From positions 62,001 to 126,000 of the forward strand of contig NZ_JAMXMY010000005.1 of assembly GCF_024055795.1 (NCBI RefSeq): 64,000 nucleotides of DNA. The letters are read 5' to 3'. This document shows positions 16,534 through 26,947 of the stretch, piece after piece. A program made the position numbers and the translations under genes. How positions within the stretch are numbered: the stretch's first letter is position 1; each line of letters begins with the position of its first letter. Source of the stretch: Actinoallomurus purpureus. Lineage in GTDB: Bacteria; Actinomycetota; Actinomycetes; Streptosporangiales; Streptosporangiaceae. Under the pieces are notes generated by a model. It did not search any database and was not told the DNA's origin. It saw only the letters and a program-made list of their open reading frames with translations.

Positions 16534-18000
16534 TCAAAGGCCCAACTCGGCCTCGAAGTTGCCCTCCTCGAGGCGGTTCTTCACCGTGGTGAGGAACCGC
16601 GCGGCGTCGGCGCCGTCCACCAGGCGGTGGTCGTAGGTCAGCGCGAGGTACACGATGGAGCGCACGGCGATGACCTCGCCGAGCTGCGGGTCCTCGATGA
16701 CCGCCGGGCGCTTGACGACCGTGCCCGTGCCCAGCATGCCGACCTGCGGCTGGTTCAGGATCGGCGTGTCGAACAGCGCGCCCCGGCTGCCGGTGTTGGT
16801 GATCGTGAACGTGCCGCCGGTGACCTCGTCCGGGCTGACCTTGTTGGTACGGGTCCGCTCCGCCAGGTCCGCGATCCGCTGGGCCAGGCCGCCGAGGTTC
16901 AGCTGACCGGCGTTGTGGATCACCGGCACCATGAGGCCCTTCTCGGCGTCCACCGCGACGCCGAGGTTCTCGACGTCGTGGTAGGTCACCTCGTTGGTCT
17001 CGGAGTCGATGACGGCGTTGAGCTTCGGGTGCACCTTGAGCGCCTCGACCGCCGCCAGGGCGAAGAACGGCAGGAAGCTGAGCTTCACGCCCTCCCGCGC
17101 CAGGAAGTCGGCCTTGGCCCGGTCACGCAGCCGCGCGATCTTGGTGACGTCCGCCTCGACGACCGTGGTCAGCTGCGCCGACACCTGCAGCGACTCGACC
17201 ATGTGCCGGGCGATCGACTGGCGCGTCCGGGACATCTTCACGGTCGTCCCGCGCAGGCGCGACACCTCCGCCGGCACCGGCGCGGCCGGAGCCTGCGAGG
17301 CGGCCGGAGCCGAGGCCGGCTGAGCGGGTGCGGGAGCGGCCTGCGGGGCCGGGGCGGGCGGCGGGGGCGGCGGCGCCTGCTTGGCCCGCGCCGCCTCCAG
17401 GACGTCCTGCTTGCGGATGCGCCCGCCGACGCCGGTGCCCTTGACGGTCGTCAGGTCCACGTCGTGCTCGGACGCCAGCTTGCGGACGAGCGGCGTGACG
17501 TAGGGGCTGTCACCCGACGGCTGCTCGGCCGCCTCCTGCTGCGGGGCCGGGACCTCCTGTCGCGGCTCCGGCTGCGGAGCGGCGGCCGCCGGCTGGGCGG
17601 CCGGAGCGGGCGGCGGCCAGGACGGCGCGGCCGGCTGCTGCTGCGGCTCGGGCTGCGCCGGGGCCTGCCGCTGCGGCGCCGGCTGGGCGGCCGGGGCCTC
17701 CTCCTGCGCGGGCTCGGGCACGGCCTGCTCCCGCTGCGGGGCGGCACCCTCGGTCGCCTCGCCCTCCTGGGCGATGACGGCCAGTTCGGCACCGACCTCG
17801 ACGGTCTCGTCCTCGGCGACGGTGATGCTGCTCAGGACACCCGCCGCCGGCGACGGAATCTCGGTGTCGACCTTGTCCGTCGACACCTCGAGAAGCGGCT
17901 CGTCGGCCTCGACGCGCTCACCCTCCTTCTTGAGCCAGCGGGTGACGGTGCCCTCGGTCACGCTCTCGCCGAGCTGGGGCATTGTTACGGAGACCGGCAT
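16534..18000 (-). CDS. sucB: Dihydrolipoamide acyltransferase E2 of 2-oxoacid dehydrogenase
   Basis: A 488-residue E2 core protein. It has one lipoyl domain (residues 1-78, modified Lys43 in STDKVD), a long Pro/Ala/Gln linker, and a peripheral-subunit-binding domain at ~165-205 ([31 protein letters not shown]). A second linker leads to the acetyltransferase domain (~255-488) ending with [15 protein letters not shown], which holds the catalytic His and Asp. It carries acyl groups between E1 and E3. The gene follows lpd by 46 bp. Actinobacterial E2 proteins of this type may serve both pyruvate and 2-oxoglutarate complexes, so the gene name could equally be dlaT. Confidence 0.92.
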   Translation of the reverse strand: MPVSVTMPQLGESVTEGTVTRWLKKEGERVEADEPLLEVSTDKVDTEIPSPAAGVLSSITVAEDETVEVGAELAVIAQEGEATEGAAPQREQAVPEPAQEEAPAAQPAPQRQAPAQPEPQQQPAAPSWPPPAPAAQPAAAAPQPEPRQEVPAPQQEAAEQPSGDSPYVTPLVRKLASEHDVDLTTVKGTGVGGRIRKQDVLEAARAKQAPPPPPPAPAPQAAPAPAQPASAPAASQAPAAPVPAEVSRLRGTTVKMSRTRQSIARHMVESLQVSAQLTTVVEADVTKIARLRDRAKADFLAREGVKLSFLPFFALAAVEALKVHPKLNAVIDSETNEVTYHDVENLGVAVDAEKGLMVPVIHNAGQLNLGGLAQRIADLAERTRTNKVSPDEVTGGTFTITNTGSRGALFDTPILNQPQVGMLGTGTVVKRPAVIEDPQLGEVIAVRSIVYLALTYDHRLVDGADAARFLTTVKNRLEEGNFEAELGL

Positions 18001-18046
18001 GGTTCTCAGCGACTCCTCTGAAACGTCGTGTTCTGGTACGGGCGGA

Positions 18047-19420
<1,374 letters not shown>

Positions 19421-19510
19421 AGGACGCTCCTTCGATGCCCGCTCGGGCACCCTCGGCCCGGCGCGATTGTTCTTCCGGCACGCATCTTCCCACTTCCGAC
19501 CGCCAGGCGG

Positions 19511-21001
19511 TCACAGCGCCCCGGCGGCGACGTCCTCGGCGACCTGCACGAGCGTACGGACGGCGGCGCCGGTGCCGCCCTTCGGGGTGTAGCCGTAGGG
19601 CTGGCCCTGGTTGAAGGACGGGCCGGCGATGTCGAGGTGCGCCCAGCGCACTCCGTCCGGCACGAACTCCTTGAGGAAGATCCCGGCCACCAGCATGCCG
19701 CCCCAGCGCTCACCGCTGATGTTGGCGATGTCGGCGACGGCCGAGTCCAGCCCCTTGCGCAGCTCCTCGGGCAGCGGCATCGGCCAGGCGGACTCGCCGG
19801 CGCTGCCGGCCGCGCCGACGACCATGTCGCGCACGTCGTCGTCGTTGGCCATGATGCCGGTCGTACGGGTGCCGAGCGCGACGAGCTGGGCGCCGGTCAG
19901 GGTGGCGATGTCGACGATCAGGTCCGGCTCGTCCTCGCCCGCGCGGACCAGTGCGTCGGCCATGACGAGGCGGCCCTCGGCGTCGGTGTTGAGCACCTCG
20001 ACGGTCTTGCCGCCGTAGATGGTGAGCACGTCGGAGGGGCGCTGCGCGGTGCCGCTCGGCATGTTCTCCGCGATGGCGAGGTAGCCGACGACCTTGACCT
20101 TCGGGGCCAGGGCGGCGATCGCCTTCAGCGCGCCGAGCACGGCGCCCGCGCCGCCCATGTCGGATTTCATCCAGTCCATGGCCTCGCTGGGCTTGAGCGA
20201 CAGGCCGCCGGAGTCGAAGGTGATGCCCTTGCCGACGAACGCGACCGTCTTGGTGGCCTCCGGGTGCTCGTAGGCGAGGCGGACGAGACGCGGCGGGTTG
20301 ACCGAGCCCTGGCCGACCCCCACGATCCCGCCGTAACCGCCCTCCACCAGGGCCTTCTCGTCGAGGACCTCGACCGACAGGCCGGCCTCGTCACCGACTT
20401 GGCGCGCGGCGTCGGCCAGGGCCTCGGGGTTGAGGTCGGACGGCGGGGTGTTGACCAGATCGCGGACCAAGGTGACGGCCTCGGCGATGGTGCGGGCGCG
20501 GTCGAGGGCGGCGCGGGCGCCGGAGTCCGCCTCCGCCTCGGTCACGACCGTGATCTCGGACACCGGCCGCTTGTCGCCGTCACCGGTCCGGTAGTTGAGG
20601 TAGGCGTAGTTGCCGAGCAGCGCGCCGGTCGCCACGGCGGCCACCTCGTCGGAGGTGGCGGCGGGCAACAGGACCGCGACCGAGCCGGAACCCGCCAGGG
20701 ACCGCAGCGCGGCACCGGCGGCGCGGCGCAGGGTCTCGGCGTCGTAGGACTCGCCCAGTCCGGCGGCCACCACGAGCGGGGCGGCCAGGTTGCCGAACGT
20801 CGGCACCTTGGTGACCTCACCCGGCTTGCCGGTGGCACCCAACCCGCTGAGCGCGTCGACGAGCCGGCCCTGGAAGGCCTCGTCGACCCCGGCGGCACCG
20901 GGCGCCAGCGCCGGTCCGGAGTCATCGGTGACGACACCGATCACGACGGCGTCGATGTCAAGAGAAGCGGATTCTGCGCTGGCAAGCCTGAGGTTCGTCA
21001 C
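19511..21001 (-). CDS. pepA: Leucyl aminopeptidase (M17)
   Basis: A 496-residue M17 cytosolic aminopeptidase releasing N-terminal residues from peptides; the family is hexameric with two metal ions. The C-terminal catalytic domain has FVGKGITFDSGGLSLKP, MKSDMGGAGAVLG and the signature NTDAEGRLVMADAL, giving the metal-binding Lys, Asp and Glu and the active-site Arg. The N-terminal ~170 residues are the variable macro-like domain. GTG 21001 is the natural start; the open frame continues upstream to 21331 without family sequence. It lies 90 bp upstream of lpd. Confidence 0.95.
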   Translation of the reverse strand: MTNLRLASAESASLDIDAVVIGVVTDDSGPALAPGAAGVDEAFQGRLVDALSGLGATGKPGEVTKVPTFGNLAAPLVVAAGLGESYDAETLRRAAGAALRSLAGSGSVAVLLPAATSDEVAAVATGALLGNYAYLNYRTGDGDKRPVSEITVVTEAEADSGARAALDRARTIAEAVTLVRDLVNTPPSDLNPEALADAARQVGDEAGLSVEVLDEKALVEGGYGGIVGVGQGSVNPPRLVRLAYEHPEATKTVAFVGKGITFDSGGLSLKPSEAMDWMKSDMGGAGAVLGALKAIAALAPKVKVVGYLAIAENMPSGTAQRPSDVLTIYGGKTVEVLNTDAEGRLVMADALVRAGEDEPDLIVDIATLTGAQLVALGTRTTGIMANDDDVRDMVVGAAGSAGESAWPMPLPEELRKGLDSAVADIANISGERWGGMLVAGIFLKEFVPDGVRWAHLDIAGPSFNQGQPYGYTPKGGTGAAVRTLVQVAEDVAAGAL

Positions 21002-21278
21002 ACAGCCCGATGGTAGTCCCGCCCCGAAGTTCTTTGTTCGAGTCGCCGGACTTCGGCGATCTTCGACCGGCGTCGGGACGACGTCCTCCGCCGGCTCGTC
21101 GAATACCATTTCTCGAATGGCCGGACGCCCATGGCGCGGATCCGGATCATAGAGGCCCCGTCGTCCTGGGAGATCGAGGGCCGCCTCTGGCCGAGGGGAA
21201 GCGGGCAGCGGCGACACGTCCCCGGGACGGCGGACGGCGGAACGCACGCATACGTCATGGCCACGCGCGTTCCGCGAC
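21002..21278. other. Non-coding gap between pepA start and the cobS end
   Basis: This is most of the 336-bp gap upstream of pepA. It contains short inverted repeats (CGAAGT ... ACTTCG near 21025-21055) that could belong to the pepA leader or promoter. I see no gene here; frames through it are extensions of pepA or shadows. Confidence 0.4.
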
Positions 21279-21315
21279 GGCGCGGGAGCTCCACTCTCGG
21301 GGACGCTCCCGCGCC
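21279..21315 (-). terminator. Terminator at the end of the cobalamin operon
   Basis: GGCGCGGGAGC (21279-21289) and its exact complement (21305-21315) form an 11-bp stem with a 15-nt loop, 23 bp beyond the cobS stop on the minus strand. Confidence 0.75.
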
Positions 21316-21337
21316 ACCGACCGAGCCCCATCGGCGA

Positions 21338-22138
21338 TCAGGCCACCGACATCACGACGATCGCCGCGGTGACCGAGGTCTCCACCAGCGCGCCGAGGAC
21401 GTCGCCGGTCACGCCGCCCAGACGTCGCACGGCGTGCCGGAGCAGCGCCGCCGCGACCAGGAGGCCGGCCGCCACCGCCGCCGGGGCCAGCAGGGCGGGT
21501 CGCGTTCCCCCGGCGAGCAGGCCCGCGATCGCCGCGGCGCCCATCACGACCACCGTCACGGCCACGGCGTCCCGGCGCCGTACGGTCCGGGCGACCAGCG
21601 CCCCCAGGCCCTCCGGGCGGGCGGCGGGGACCCCCTCGCGGCACGCCCACGTGACCGCGAGCCGTCCGGTCACGGCCGCGACCGTCACGGCGACCGCCCG
21701 GTGCGGTGCCTGGGCGAGGGCGGCGACCTGGATCAGCAGGGTGAGCGTGAGGGTGATGACGCCGAACGGCCCGATGTCGGACCGCTTCATGATCGACAGG
21801 GCGCCCTCGGCGGGGCGTCCGCTGCCCAGCCCGTCGGCGAGGTCGGCCAGCCCGTCCAGGTGCAGGCCGCGGGTGAGCAGCGCCATCGCCCCGACGGCCA
21901 GGGCGGAGCCGAGCAGCGGGCCGGCTCCCAGCCATCCCGTCACCGTGAGGACCACGGCGGCCGCCGCGCCGACCAGGAGTCCGGCGGCCGAGGCGAGGAT
22001 CATCGCCCGGCGGGCGGTCTCCCGGTCCACGCGACCGCACCGGATCGGCACGACGGTGAGCAGGGACACCGCCAGGCGCAGCCCGTCGGCGCCGGCGGCC
22101 CTCTCCTCCTCAGGTCCCACGGCGTCCCCCGCGTCCAT
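21338..22138 (-). CDS. cobS: Adenosylcobinamide-GDP ribazoletransferase
   Basis: A 266-residue integral membrane enzyme that joins adenosylcobinamide-GDP to alpha-ribazole, a last step of cobalamin assembly. The family motif RGLHLDGLADLADGLGSGR (near residue 90) with its Asp residues is present, followed by IMKRSDIGPFGV and several membrane helices. It is the last gene of a leftward operon that encodes CobU and an ECF transporter. Its ATG at 22138 lies inside the first monomers of the 31-bp repeat array that separates it from cobU, so repeat changes could affect its translation. Confidence 0.93.
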   Translation of the reverse strand: MDAGDAVGPEEERAAGADGLRLAVSLLTVVPIRCGRVDRETARRAMILASAAGLLVGAAAAVVLTVTGWLGAGPLLGSALAVGAMALLTRGLHLDGLADLADGLGSGRPAEGALSIMKRSDIGPFGVITLTLTLLIQVAALAQAPHRAVAVTVAAVTGRLAVTWACREGVPAARPEGLGALVARTVRRRDAVAVTVVVMGAAAIAGLLAGGTRPALLAPAAVAAGLLVAAALLRHAVRRLGGVTGDVLGALVETSVTAAIVVMSVA

Positions 22139-22356
22139 GCTCAGAGGTCACGGTGGTCCCGGCGTCGACGCTCAGGTCCCGTGGTGCCCCGCTGTCTCCA
22201 CGCTCAGGTCTCATCGTGTCCCCGCGTCTGCGCTCAGGCGCCACGGTGGTCCCGGCGTCGACGTTCAGGTCCCGTGGTGCCCCGCTTCCTCCACGCTCAG
22301 GTCTCATCGTGTCCCCGCGTCCGCGCTCAGACCTCACGGCGTCCTCCGCGATCACG
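22109..22356. repeat. Nested tandem repeat, eight ~31-bp monomers in a 93-bp higher-order unit
   Basis: Eight monomers begin at 22109, 22140, 22171, 22203, 22233, 22264, 22296 and 22326, each opening with CTCAG or a close variant. Spacings run 31, 31, 32, 30, 31, 32, 30, and blocks starting at 22149, 22242 and 22335 repeat with an exact 93-bp period. The array fills the cobU-cobS gap and overlaps both gene ends. Since 93 is a multiple of three, a minus-strand frame (22355 to 22110) starting at a GTG that overlaps the cobU stop reads through it as a 31-residue repeat (GDTMRPERG, GAPRDL, VDAGTTV); whether it is translated is unknown. Confidence 0.9.
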
Positions 22357-23311
22357 GCAGGTCGATGACGCGGCCGGCAACGACCAGGGCGGTCTCCTCC
22401 GACTCGGCGGCCAGGCGCTGGTTGAGCCGTCCCAGCGTGTCACGGAAGGCCCGCCCGCTCGCGGTGTCGGGGACGACCGACAGGCCGACCTCGTCGCTGA
22501 CCGCGACGACGTGCGCCCGGGTGGACCGCCACGCGTCGACCAGCTCGTTCAGGCGCGGCACGACCGCCTGCGGGTACTCCCAGGCGCCGAGCGCGTCGAA
22601 GACCGCCGTCAGCCAGGTGCCCATCCCGTCGATGAGGAGCGTCCCCGCCGACTCGCGCAGCAGACCCGCCAGGTCGATCGTCTCGGCCGTGTCCCACCAG
22701 CGCGGGCGGCGCCGCCGGTGCGCGGCGATCCGGTCGCGCCACTCCGGGTCGTCCCCGTGCATGATCCCGGTCGCGACGTACGTCACCTCAGGATGGGTCA
22801 TCACCCGGAGCTCCGCCTCCTCCGACTTCCCCGACCGGGCGCCGCCCAGGATCAGCGACCGCCAGGGGCCGGGCGCCGGGCGTGTCCACAGGCTCATCCG
22901 GCGGTCGAGCTCGGCCGGGGAGGGGATGCGGTGGTCGACGTGGACGGCCTCGATCCGCGTCGCGTCGGTCACCGCGCCGGCGCGCCGCAGCCGCCCCAGG
23001 TGCGACGGGTCGCCGATCAGGTCCAGGAGCACGGCGTCGTACGGCTCGGGAGCGGCCGGCTCGGGCCGGGCGCCCGGCCGCGCGGCGAACAGGACCCGGT
23101 GCCCGCGCGGCGTACGGACGTCGTATCCGCCGGGCACCTGGCATCGGCGGCACTGGTCGAGCGGGACCCCGTCGAGGAGGACGCGGGTCGGTTCGACGCG
23201 GCGGCGGGCGGCGCGCATCCGGGTGCAGGAGGAGCAGCGGCAATCGGGCTCGGGCCAGCCGCGCGGCCCGGCCGTGCCGAGTAGCTGGATCTCGATGCCA
23301 GGGCCGTCCAT
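22352..23311 (-). CDS. cobU: CobU with N-terminal accessory domain
   Basis: A 319-residue bifunctional adenosylcobinamide kinase/adenosylcobinamide-phosphate guanylyltransferase. The CobU domain starts near residue 152 with the P-loop GGARSGKS (156-163), then YVATGIMHGDDPEWRDRIAAHR with the expected His, and SDEVGLSVVPDTASGRAFRD. The first ~150 residues form an extra domain with clustered cysteines (CRCSSC at 24-29, CRRC at 54-57) and a beta-lactamase-fold-like start (IQLLGTAGPRGWPEPDC) but no HxHxDH metal site. A similar extension occurs in streptomycete CobU. The ATG overlaps the EcfS stop by one base (TGATG). Confidence 0.93.
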   Translation of the reverse strand: MDGPGIEIQLLGTAGPRGWPEPDCRCSSCTRMRAARRRVEPTRVLLDGVPLDQCRRCQVPGGYDVRTPRGHRVLFAARPGARPEPAAPEPYDAVLLDLIGDPSHLGRLRRAGAVTDATRIEAVHVDHRIPSPAELDRRMSLWTRPAPGPWRSLILGGARSGKSEEAELRVMTHPEVTYVATGIMHGDDPEWRDRIAAHRRRRPRWWDTAETIDLAGLLRESAGTLLIDGMGTWLTAVFDALGAWEYPQAVVPRLNELVDAWRSTRAHVVAVSDEVGLSVVPDTASGRAFRDTLGRLNQRLAAESEETALVVAGRVIDLP

Positions 23312-24111
23312 CAGTCGCTCCGGTCGTCGAAGCCGGCCGGGGCCTCGAACGCCGCCCGGCGGGCGGCCCGGCGCAGCGCGAGCAGCACCGGGCGGCCGGT
23401 GACGGCCACCAGGATCGCCGTGAAGATCGCTCGTGGCAGGTCGAACCCGAGGGAGGTGGCGAGGTTGAACGCGACGAACCTCCCGAGGTTGTCGGCGAGC
23501 GGGGCGCCCGGGTGGTACGAGATCGAACTCGCCATTCCCCCCACGAACGGCCACAACCCCAGATTCTGCAACCAGCCATAGGCGAACGCGGCCACAGCGC
23601 CGTACGCCGCGAGCATCGCGATCTCCGTCCTGCCCCGGGCGCGCGGCAGGCATCCGGCGAAGAACCCCACCCACGCGGCGCCGAGGATCTGGTACGGCAG
23701 CCAGGGACCGACGCCCGCCGTGATCAGGGCGCTGGCGAACATCGCCACCGCCCCCAGCAGGTAGCCGAAACCGCGCCCCAGCACCCGCCCGCCGTGCACC
23801 AGCACGAAGAACATCGGCTCGAATCCCGCGACGTTCGTGCCCAGGGGCCGCAGCGCCGCGCCGACCGCGCCGAGCACGCCCAGCAGGGCGATGGCCTTCG
23901 CGTCGATCCCGCCCTCGGCGATCTCGGCGAGCGCAACCGCGAGCAGCAGCGGAAGGAGCAGCACGAACATCCACGGCGCGAAGGCCGACTGGCCGATCCG
24001 CGCCCCGGGCGTGACGAGCAGCGGCCAGCAGAACGCGGCCAGGCCCGCCAGCGACACCAGCGACAGCGCCGTCCCGGAGCGAACCCGAAGCCGGACCGCG
24101 TTCACGCCCAC
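23311..24111 (-). CDS. ECF transporter S component, probably for a cobalamin precursor
   Basis: A 266-residue hydrophobic protein with about six membrane helices, consistent with the substrate-binding S subunit of an energy-coupling factor importer. Segments such as FEPMFFVLVHGGRVLG and PYQILGAAWVGFFAGCLPR resemble S components linked to cobalamin genes. It overlaps EcfA upstream by 10 bp and CobU downstream by 1 bp, so all are one transcript under the cobalamin riboswitch. The substrate (cobinamide, cobalamin or 5,6-dimethylbenzimidazole) is inferred from context only. Confidence 0.8.
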   Translation of the reverse strand: MGVNAVRLRVRSGTALSLVSLAGLAAFCWPLLVTPGARIGQSAFAPWMFVLLLPLLLAVALAEIAEGGIDAKAIALLGVLGAVGAALRPLGTNVAGFEPMFFVLVHGGRVLGRGFGYLLGAVAMFASALITAGVGPWLPYQILGAAWVGFFAGCLPRARGRTEIAMLAAYGAVAAFAYGWLQNLGLWPFVGGMASSISYHPGAPLADNLGRFVAFNLATSLGFDLPRAIFTAILVAVTGRPVLLALRRAARRAAFEAPAGFDDRSD

Positions 24112-25898
24112 GACAACGCCTCCCGTACCTGGTCCACCGTGAGGACCGGGACCGGGGCGAAGATCTTGCCGACCTGCGGCGCGAACGCGGGGGAGGAGAC
24201 CACGACCTCGCCGGTCGGCCCGTCCGCGACGACCTCGCCCTCGGCGACGACCACGGTGCGCGTCGCGACCTCGGCGACCAGTTCGACGTCGTGGGTGGCC
24301 AGGACGACGGCGTGCCCGTCGGCCGCCAGCTCGCGGACGATCTCCACCAGGCGTCCCTTGGCGGTGTAGTCCAGGCCGCGCGTCGGCTCGTCCAGCAGCA
24401 CCAGCGGCGGCCGCCCGGTCAGGATGACGGCCAGCGCGAGGGCAAGCCGCTGCCCCTCCGACAGATCACGCGGGTGGAGCGTGTCGTCGACGCCGGGCGC
24501 GAGGCGCTCGAAGAGGGCGCGGCAGGTGCCCCGCGCCGCGCCCATGTCCCGGTCGGCGGCGGCGCACTCGGCCGCGACCGTCTCGGCGTACAGCAGGTCG
24601 GCGGCGTCCTGCGGGACGAGGCCCGCGTGCCGGACCATGACGCGCGGCGGCGTCTCATGGGGCGCCACGCCCCCCACCAGCACCCGCCCGCCGGACGGGC
24701 GTACGAGGCCGACCAGGGCCCGCAGCAGGGAGGACTTGCCGGCGCCGTTCCGCCCCATGAGGGCGATGACCTCGCCGGGCACGACGGAGAGGTCGACGCC
24801 GCGCAGCGCCGTCACTGGGCCGTACCGGATCTCCAGGGCTCGCACGGACGCGGGCGCATGGGCACCGTCCGCGCGTCCGCGCGGATCGGTCGCCGGCGTG
24901 CTCGCCTGGCCCGACGAAGCCGCGTTCCCGACGCGATGCGGAGCCGCGCCTGCGGACCCGGACGGAGCCGCGGGGCCGGACAGAGCCGCATCGGAGAGGG
25001 CCGCGGGGTCGGACGGAGCCGCGTTCCCGACGCGATGCGGAGCCGCGCCTGCGGGGCCGGACGGAGCCGCGGGGCCGGGCGGCGATGCGTTCGTGAGGCG
25101 TTCGCGGAGGGGCGCGGCGGCGCGCCGGGCGTCCCGCACGGACAGGGGGAGCGGCGACCAGCCCGCCAGCCGGCCCAGCTGGACGACGGGCGGCGCCACC
25201 GGGGACTCCGCCATGATCGCGGCGGTCGGGCCGTGGACGGGCGGTCGCCCGTCGCCGGGCAGCAGCACCATCGTGTCGGCGAGATGGACCACCCGCTCGA
25301 GGCGGTGCTCGGCGAGGACGACGGTGAGCCCCAGGTCGTGCACCAGGCGCTGCAGCGTGGCCAGGACGTCCTCGGCGCCCACCGGGTCCAGCGCGGAGGT
25401 CGGCTCGTCCAGGACGAGCACCTTCGGGTGCGTGGTCAGCACCGAGCCGATCGCCACCCGCTGTGCCTGCCCGCCGGACAGCGTGGCCAGCGCGCGGTCC
25501 CGTAGGCCGGCCAGTCCCAGCAGGTCCAGTGTCTCCTCGACGCGCCGTCGCATGACGTCCGGCGGCAGGCCCAGGGACTCCATGCCGTACGCCAGCTCCT
25601 CCTCGACCACGTCGGAGACGAACCCGGCGCGCGGGTCCTGCCCGACGTAGCCGACGACGTCGGCGAGCTCACGCGGCGGATGATCGCGGGTGTCCCGGCC
25701 GGCGACGGTCACCTGGCCGGTCAGCACCCCGCCGGTGAAGTGGGGGACCAGGCCGTTCACGGCGCGCAGCAGGGTGGACTTGCCGGTCCCGGTGCGCCCG
25801 GCGACGAGGCACAGCTCGCCCTCCTCGATCTCCAGGTCGACGTCCGTGAGCACCGGCGTCCCGCCGTAGCGGAAGTCGACGCGGTCGAAACGGATCAC
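24102..25898 (-). CDS. Fused two-domain ECF transporter ATPase (EcfA-EcfA')
   Basis: A 598-residue protein carrying both ATPases of an ECF importer. Domain 1 (~1-215) has Walker A GRTGTGKST, signature LSGGQAQRVAIG and Walker B VLVLDEPTSALD. Domain 2 (~335-590) has GRNGAGKSS, a signature LSEGQRLALALA (Glu replacing Gly) and LVLLDEPTRGLD. Between them is an unusually long, low-complexity Ala/Pro/Gly linker (~225-325) built from a duplicated 99-bp segment. GTG 25898 overlaps the EcfT stop in GTGA. It powers uptake together with EcfT and EcfS encoded alongside. Confidence 0.93.
   Translation of the reverse strand: MIRFDRVDFRYGGTPVLTDVDLEIEEGELCLVAGRTGTGKSTLLRAVNGLVPHFTGGVLTGQVTVAGRDTRDHPPRELADVVGYVGQDPRAGFVSDVVEEELAYGMESLGLPPDVMRRRVEETLDLLGLAGLRDRALATLSGGQAQRVAIGSVLTTHPKVLVLDEPTSALDPVGAEDVLATLQRLVHDLGLTVVLAEHRLERVVHLADTMVLLPGDGRPPVHGPTAAIMAESPVAPPVVQLGRLAGWSPLPLSVRDARRAAAPLRERLTNASPPGPAAPSGPAGAAPHRVGNAAPSDPAALSDAALSGPAAPSGSAGAAPHRVGNAASSGQASTPATDPRGRADGAHAPASVRALEIRYGPVTALRGVDLSVVPGEVIALMGRNGAGKSSLLRALVGLVRPSGGRVLVGGVAPHETPPRVMVRHAGLVPQDAADLLYAETVAAECAAADRDMGAARGTCRALFERLAPGVDDTLHPRDLSEGQRLALALAVILTGRPPLVLLDEPTRGLDYTAKGRLVEIVRELAADGHAVVLATHDVELVAEVATRTVVVAEGEVVADGPTGEVVVSSPAFAPQVGKIFAPVPVLTVDQVREALSWA
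24919..25080 (-). repeat. In-frame 99-bp direct repeat in the EcfA linker
   Basis: Near-identical segments begin at 24919 and 25018 (GCCGCGTTCCCGACGCGATG in both), an exact 99-bp or 33-codon period. They encode repeated GAAPHRVGNAA blocks between the two ATPase domains. The repeat keeps frame, so it lengthens the linker without breaking the gene. Confidence 0.85.
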
Positions 25899-26947
25899 GT
25901 CCGGATCCCCCGCAGGAGGGCCGGGGCCAAGGCGATGAGCACCCCGGCGGCCGGCAGGGGCGGCAGGCCGGGAGCGGACCCCGGCGCGGGGCGAAGACCG
26001 TCCGCACCGAGGAGACCGGTGACGGTCATCGCGGTGGCCGCCAGCAGGCCCGAGCCGCCGGTGACCCACTCGGGCAGGGCCCACGGGTCCGGGCGGTAGC
26101 GGGTCCGCGGCGAGCGACGGCCGCCGAGCCACAGCCCCGCCGCCGCGCAGACCGACCCCGAGACCAGCATCGGCGCCCCCAGCGCCGCCGGCGCCTGCCC
26201 GTCGAGCAGCCCGTACAGCCCGGCGCACACCGCGAGCAGCCCGCCCAGGACCAGAGCGGCGGTCGCCCGCCGCCGCGCGCGGGGAACGGCGGCGGTCCGG
26301 CCGTACCCGCGCGCGTCCATCGCGGCGGCCAGCTGCACCGACCGGTCGAGCGCGCCCTCGAGCACCGGCATGGCGAGCCGCCGCAGCGCCCGGATCCCCC
26401 GGTCGGAGCGGCCGCGCAGGCGCTGCGCGTCGCGTACCTGCCGCACGTGCGTCACCGCCTGCGGCGCGAACGTCATCGCCACGACGACCGCGACGCCCAC
26501 CTCGTACAGCGCGCCGGGAACGGACTTGAGCAGCCGGCTCGGGGCGGCCAGCGCGTTCGCCGCGCCCACGCAGATCAGGACGGTGGCGAGCCGCAGGGCG
26601 TCGTACCCGGCGACGGCCAGGCCCTCGGCGGTGACCGGGCCCCCGACCCGTACCCCTGCCAGCCAGGACGGCAGCGTCACCGACGGGAGTGTGAACAGCG
26701 TCGTGCCCGGTGCCTGCGCCGCGAACACCGCCCCGAACACCAGCCGCACCACCACGACGACCAGGCCGATCCGCAGGAACATCCCGTACGCCCGGGCCCA
26801 CGGGTCATCCGAGCGGCACGCCGCCACGACGGTTCCGGTCACCGCGCCGACCAGCAGGAGGAGCAGCGGGTTCGTCGTCCGCGTGGCCGCCGTCGCGAGT
26901 CCCAGGGCCCACAGCCACCAGGCGCCCGGATGCAGCCGTCGTCTCAT
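25895..26947 (-). CDS. ECF transporter T component
   Basis: A 350-residue membrane protein of the EcfT/CbiQ type, which couples the ATPases to the S subunit. The coupling-helix signature is visible as AAMDARGYGRTAAVP near residue 205, preceded by PVLEGALDRSVQL; about six hydrophobic helices flank it. ATG 26947 overlaps the stop of the upstream secreted-protein gene (ATGA). It is longer than the minimal CbiQ because of extra C-terminal membrane helices. Confidence 0.9.
   Translation of the reverse strand: MRRRLHPGAWWLWALGLATAATRTTNPLLLLLVGAVTGTVVAACRSDDPWARAYGMFLRIGLVVVVVRLVFGAVFAAQAPGTTLFTLPSVTLPSWLAGVRVGGPVTAEGLAVAGYDALRLATVLICVGAANALAAPSRLLKSVPGALYEVGVAVVVAMTFAPQAVTHVRQVRDAQRLRGRSDRGIRALRRLAMPVLEGALDRSVQLAAAMDARGYGRTAAVPRARRRATAALVLGGLLAVCAGLYGLLDGQAPAALGAPMLVSGSVCAAAGLWLGGRRSPRTRYRPDPWALPEWVTGGSGLLAATAMTVTGLLGADGLRPAPGSAPGLPPLPAAGVLIALAPALLRGIRT

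Noticed and set aside
22109-22356. CRISPR-like array
   Set aside because: The units are contiguous with no unique spacers, nest in a 93-bp period, and no cas gene is near.
23812-23835. tRNA T-loop-like CTCGAATCCC
   Set aside because: It lies inside the EcfS coding region and has no matching acceptor or anticodon stem.
25899-26801. N-terminal extension of the EcfA frame
   Set aside because: It overlaps the real EcfT gene in another frame and lacks any domain. GTG 25898 has the GTGA overlap and starts at the ATPase domain.
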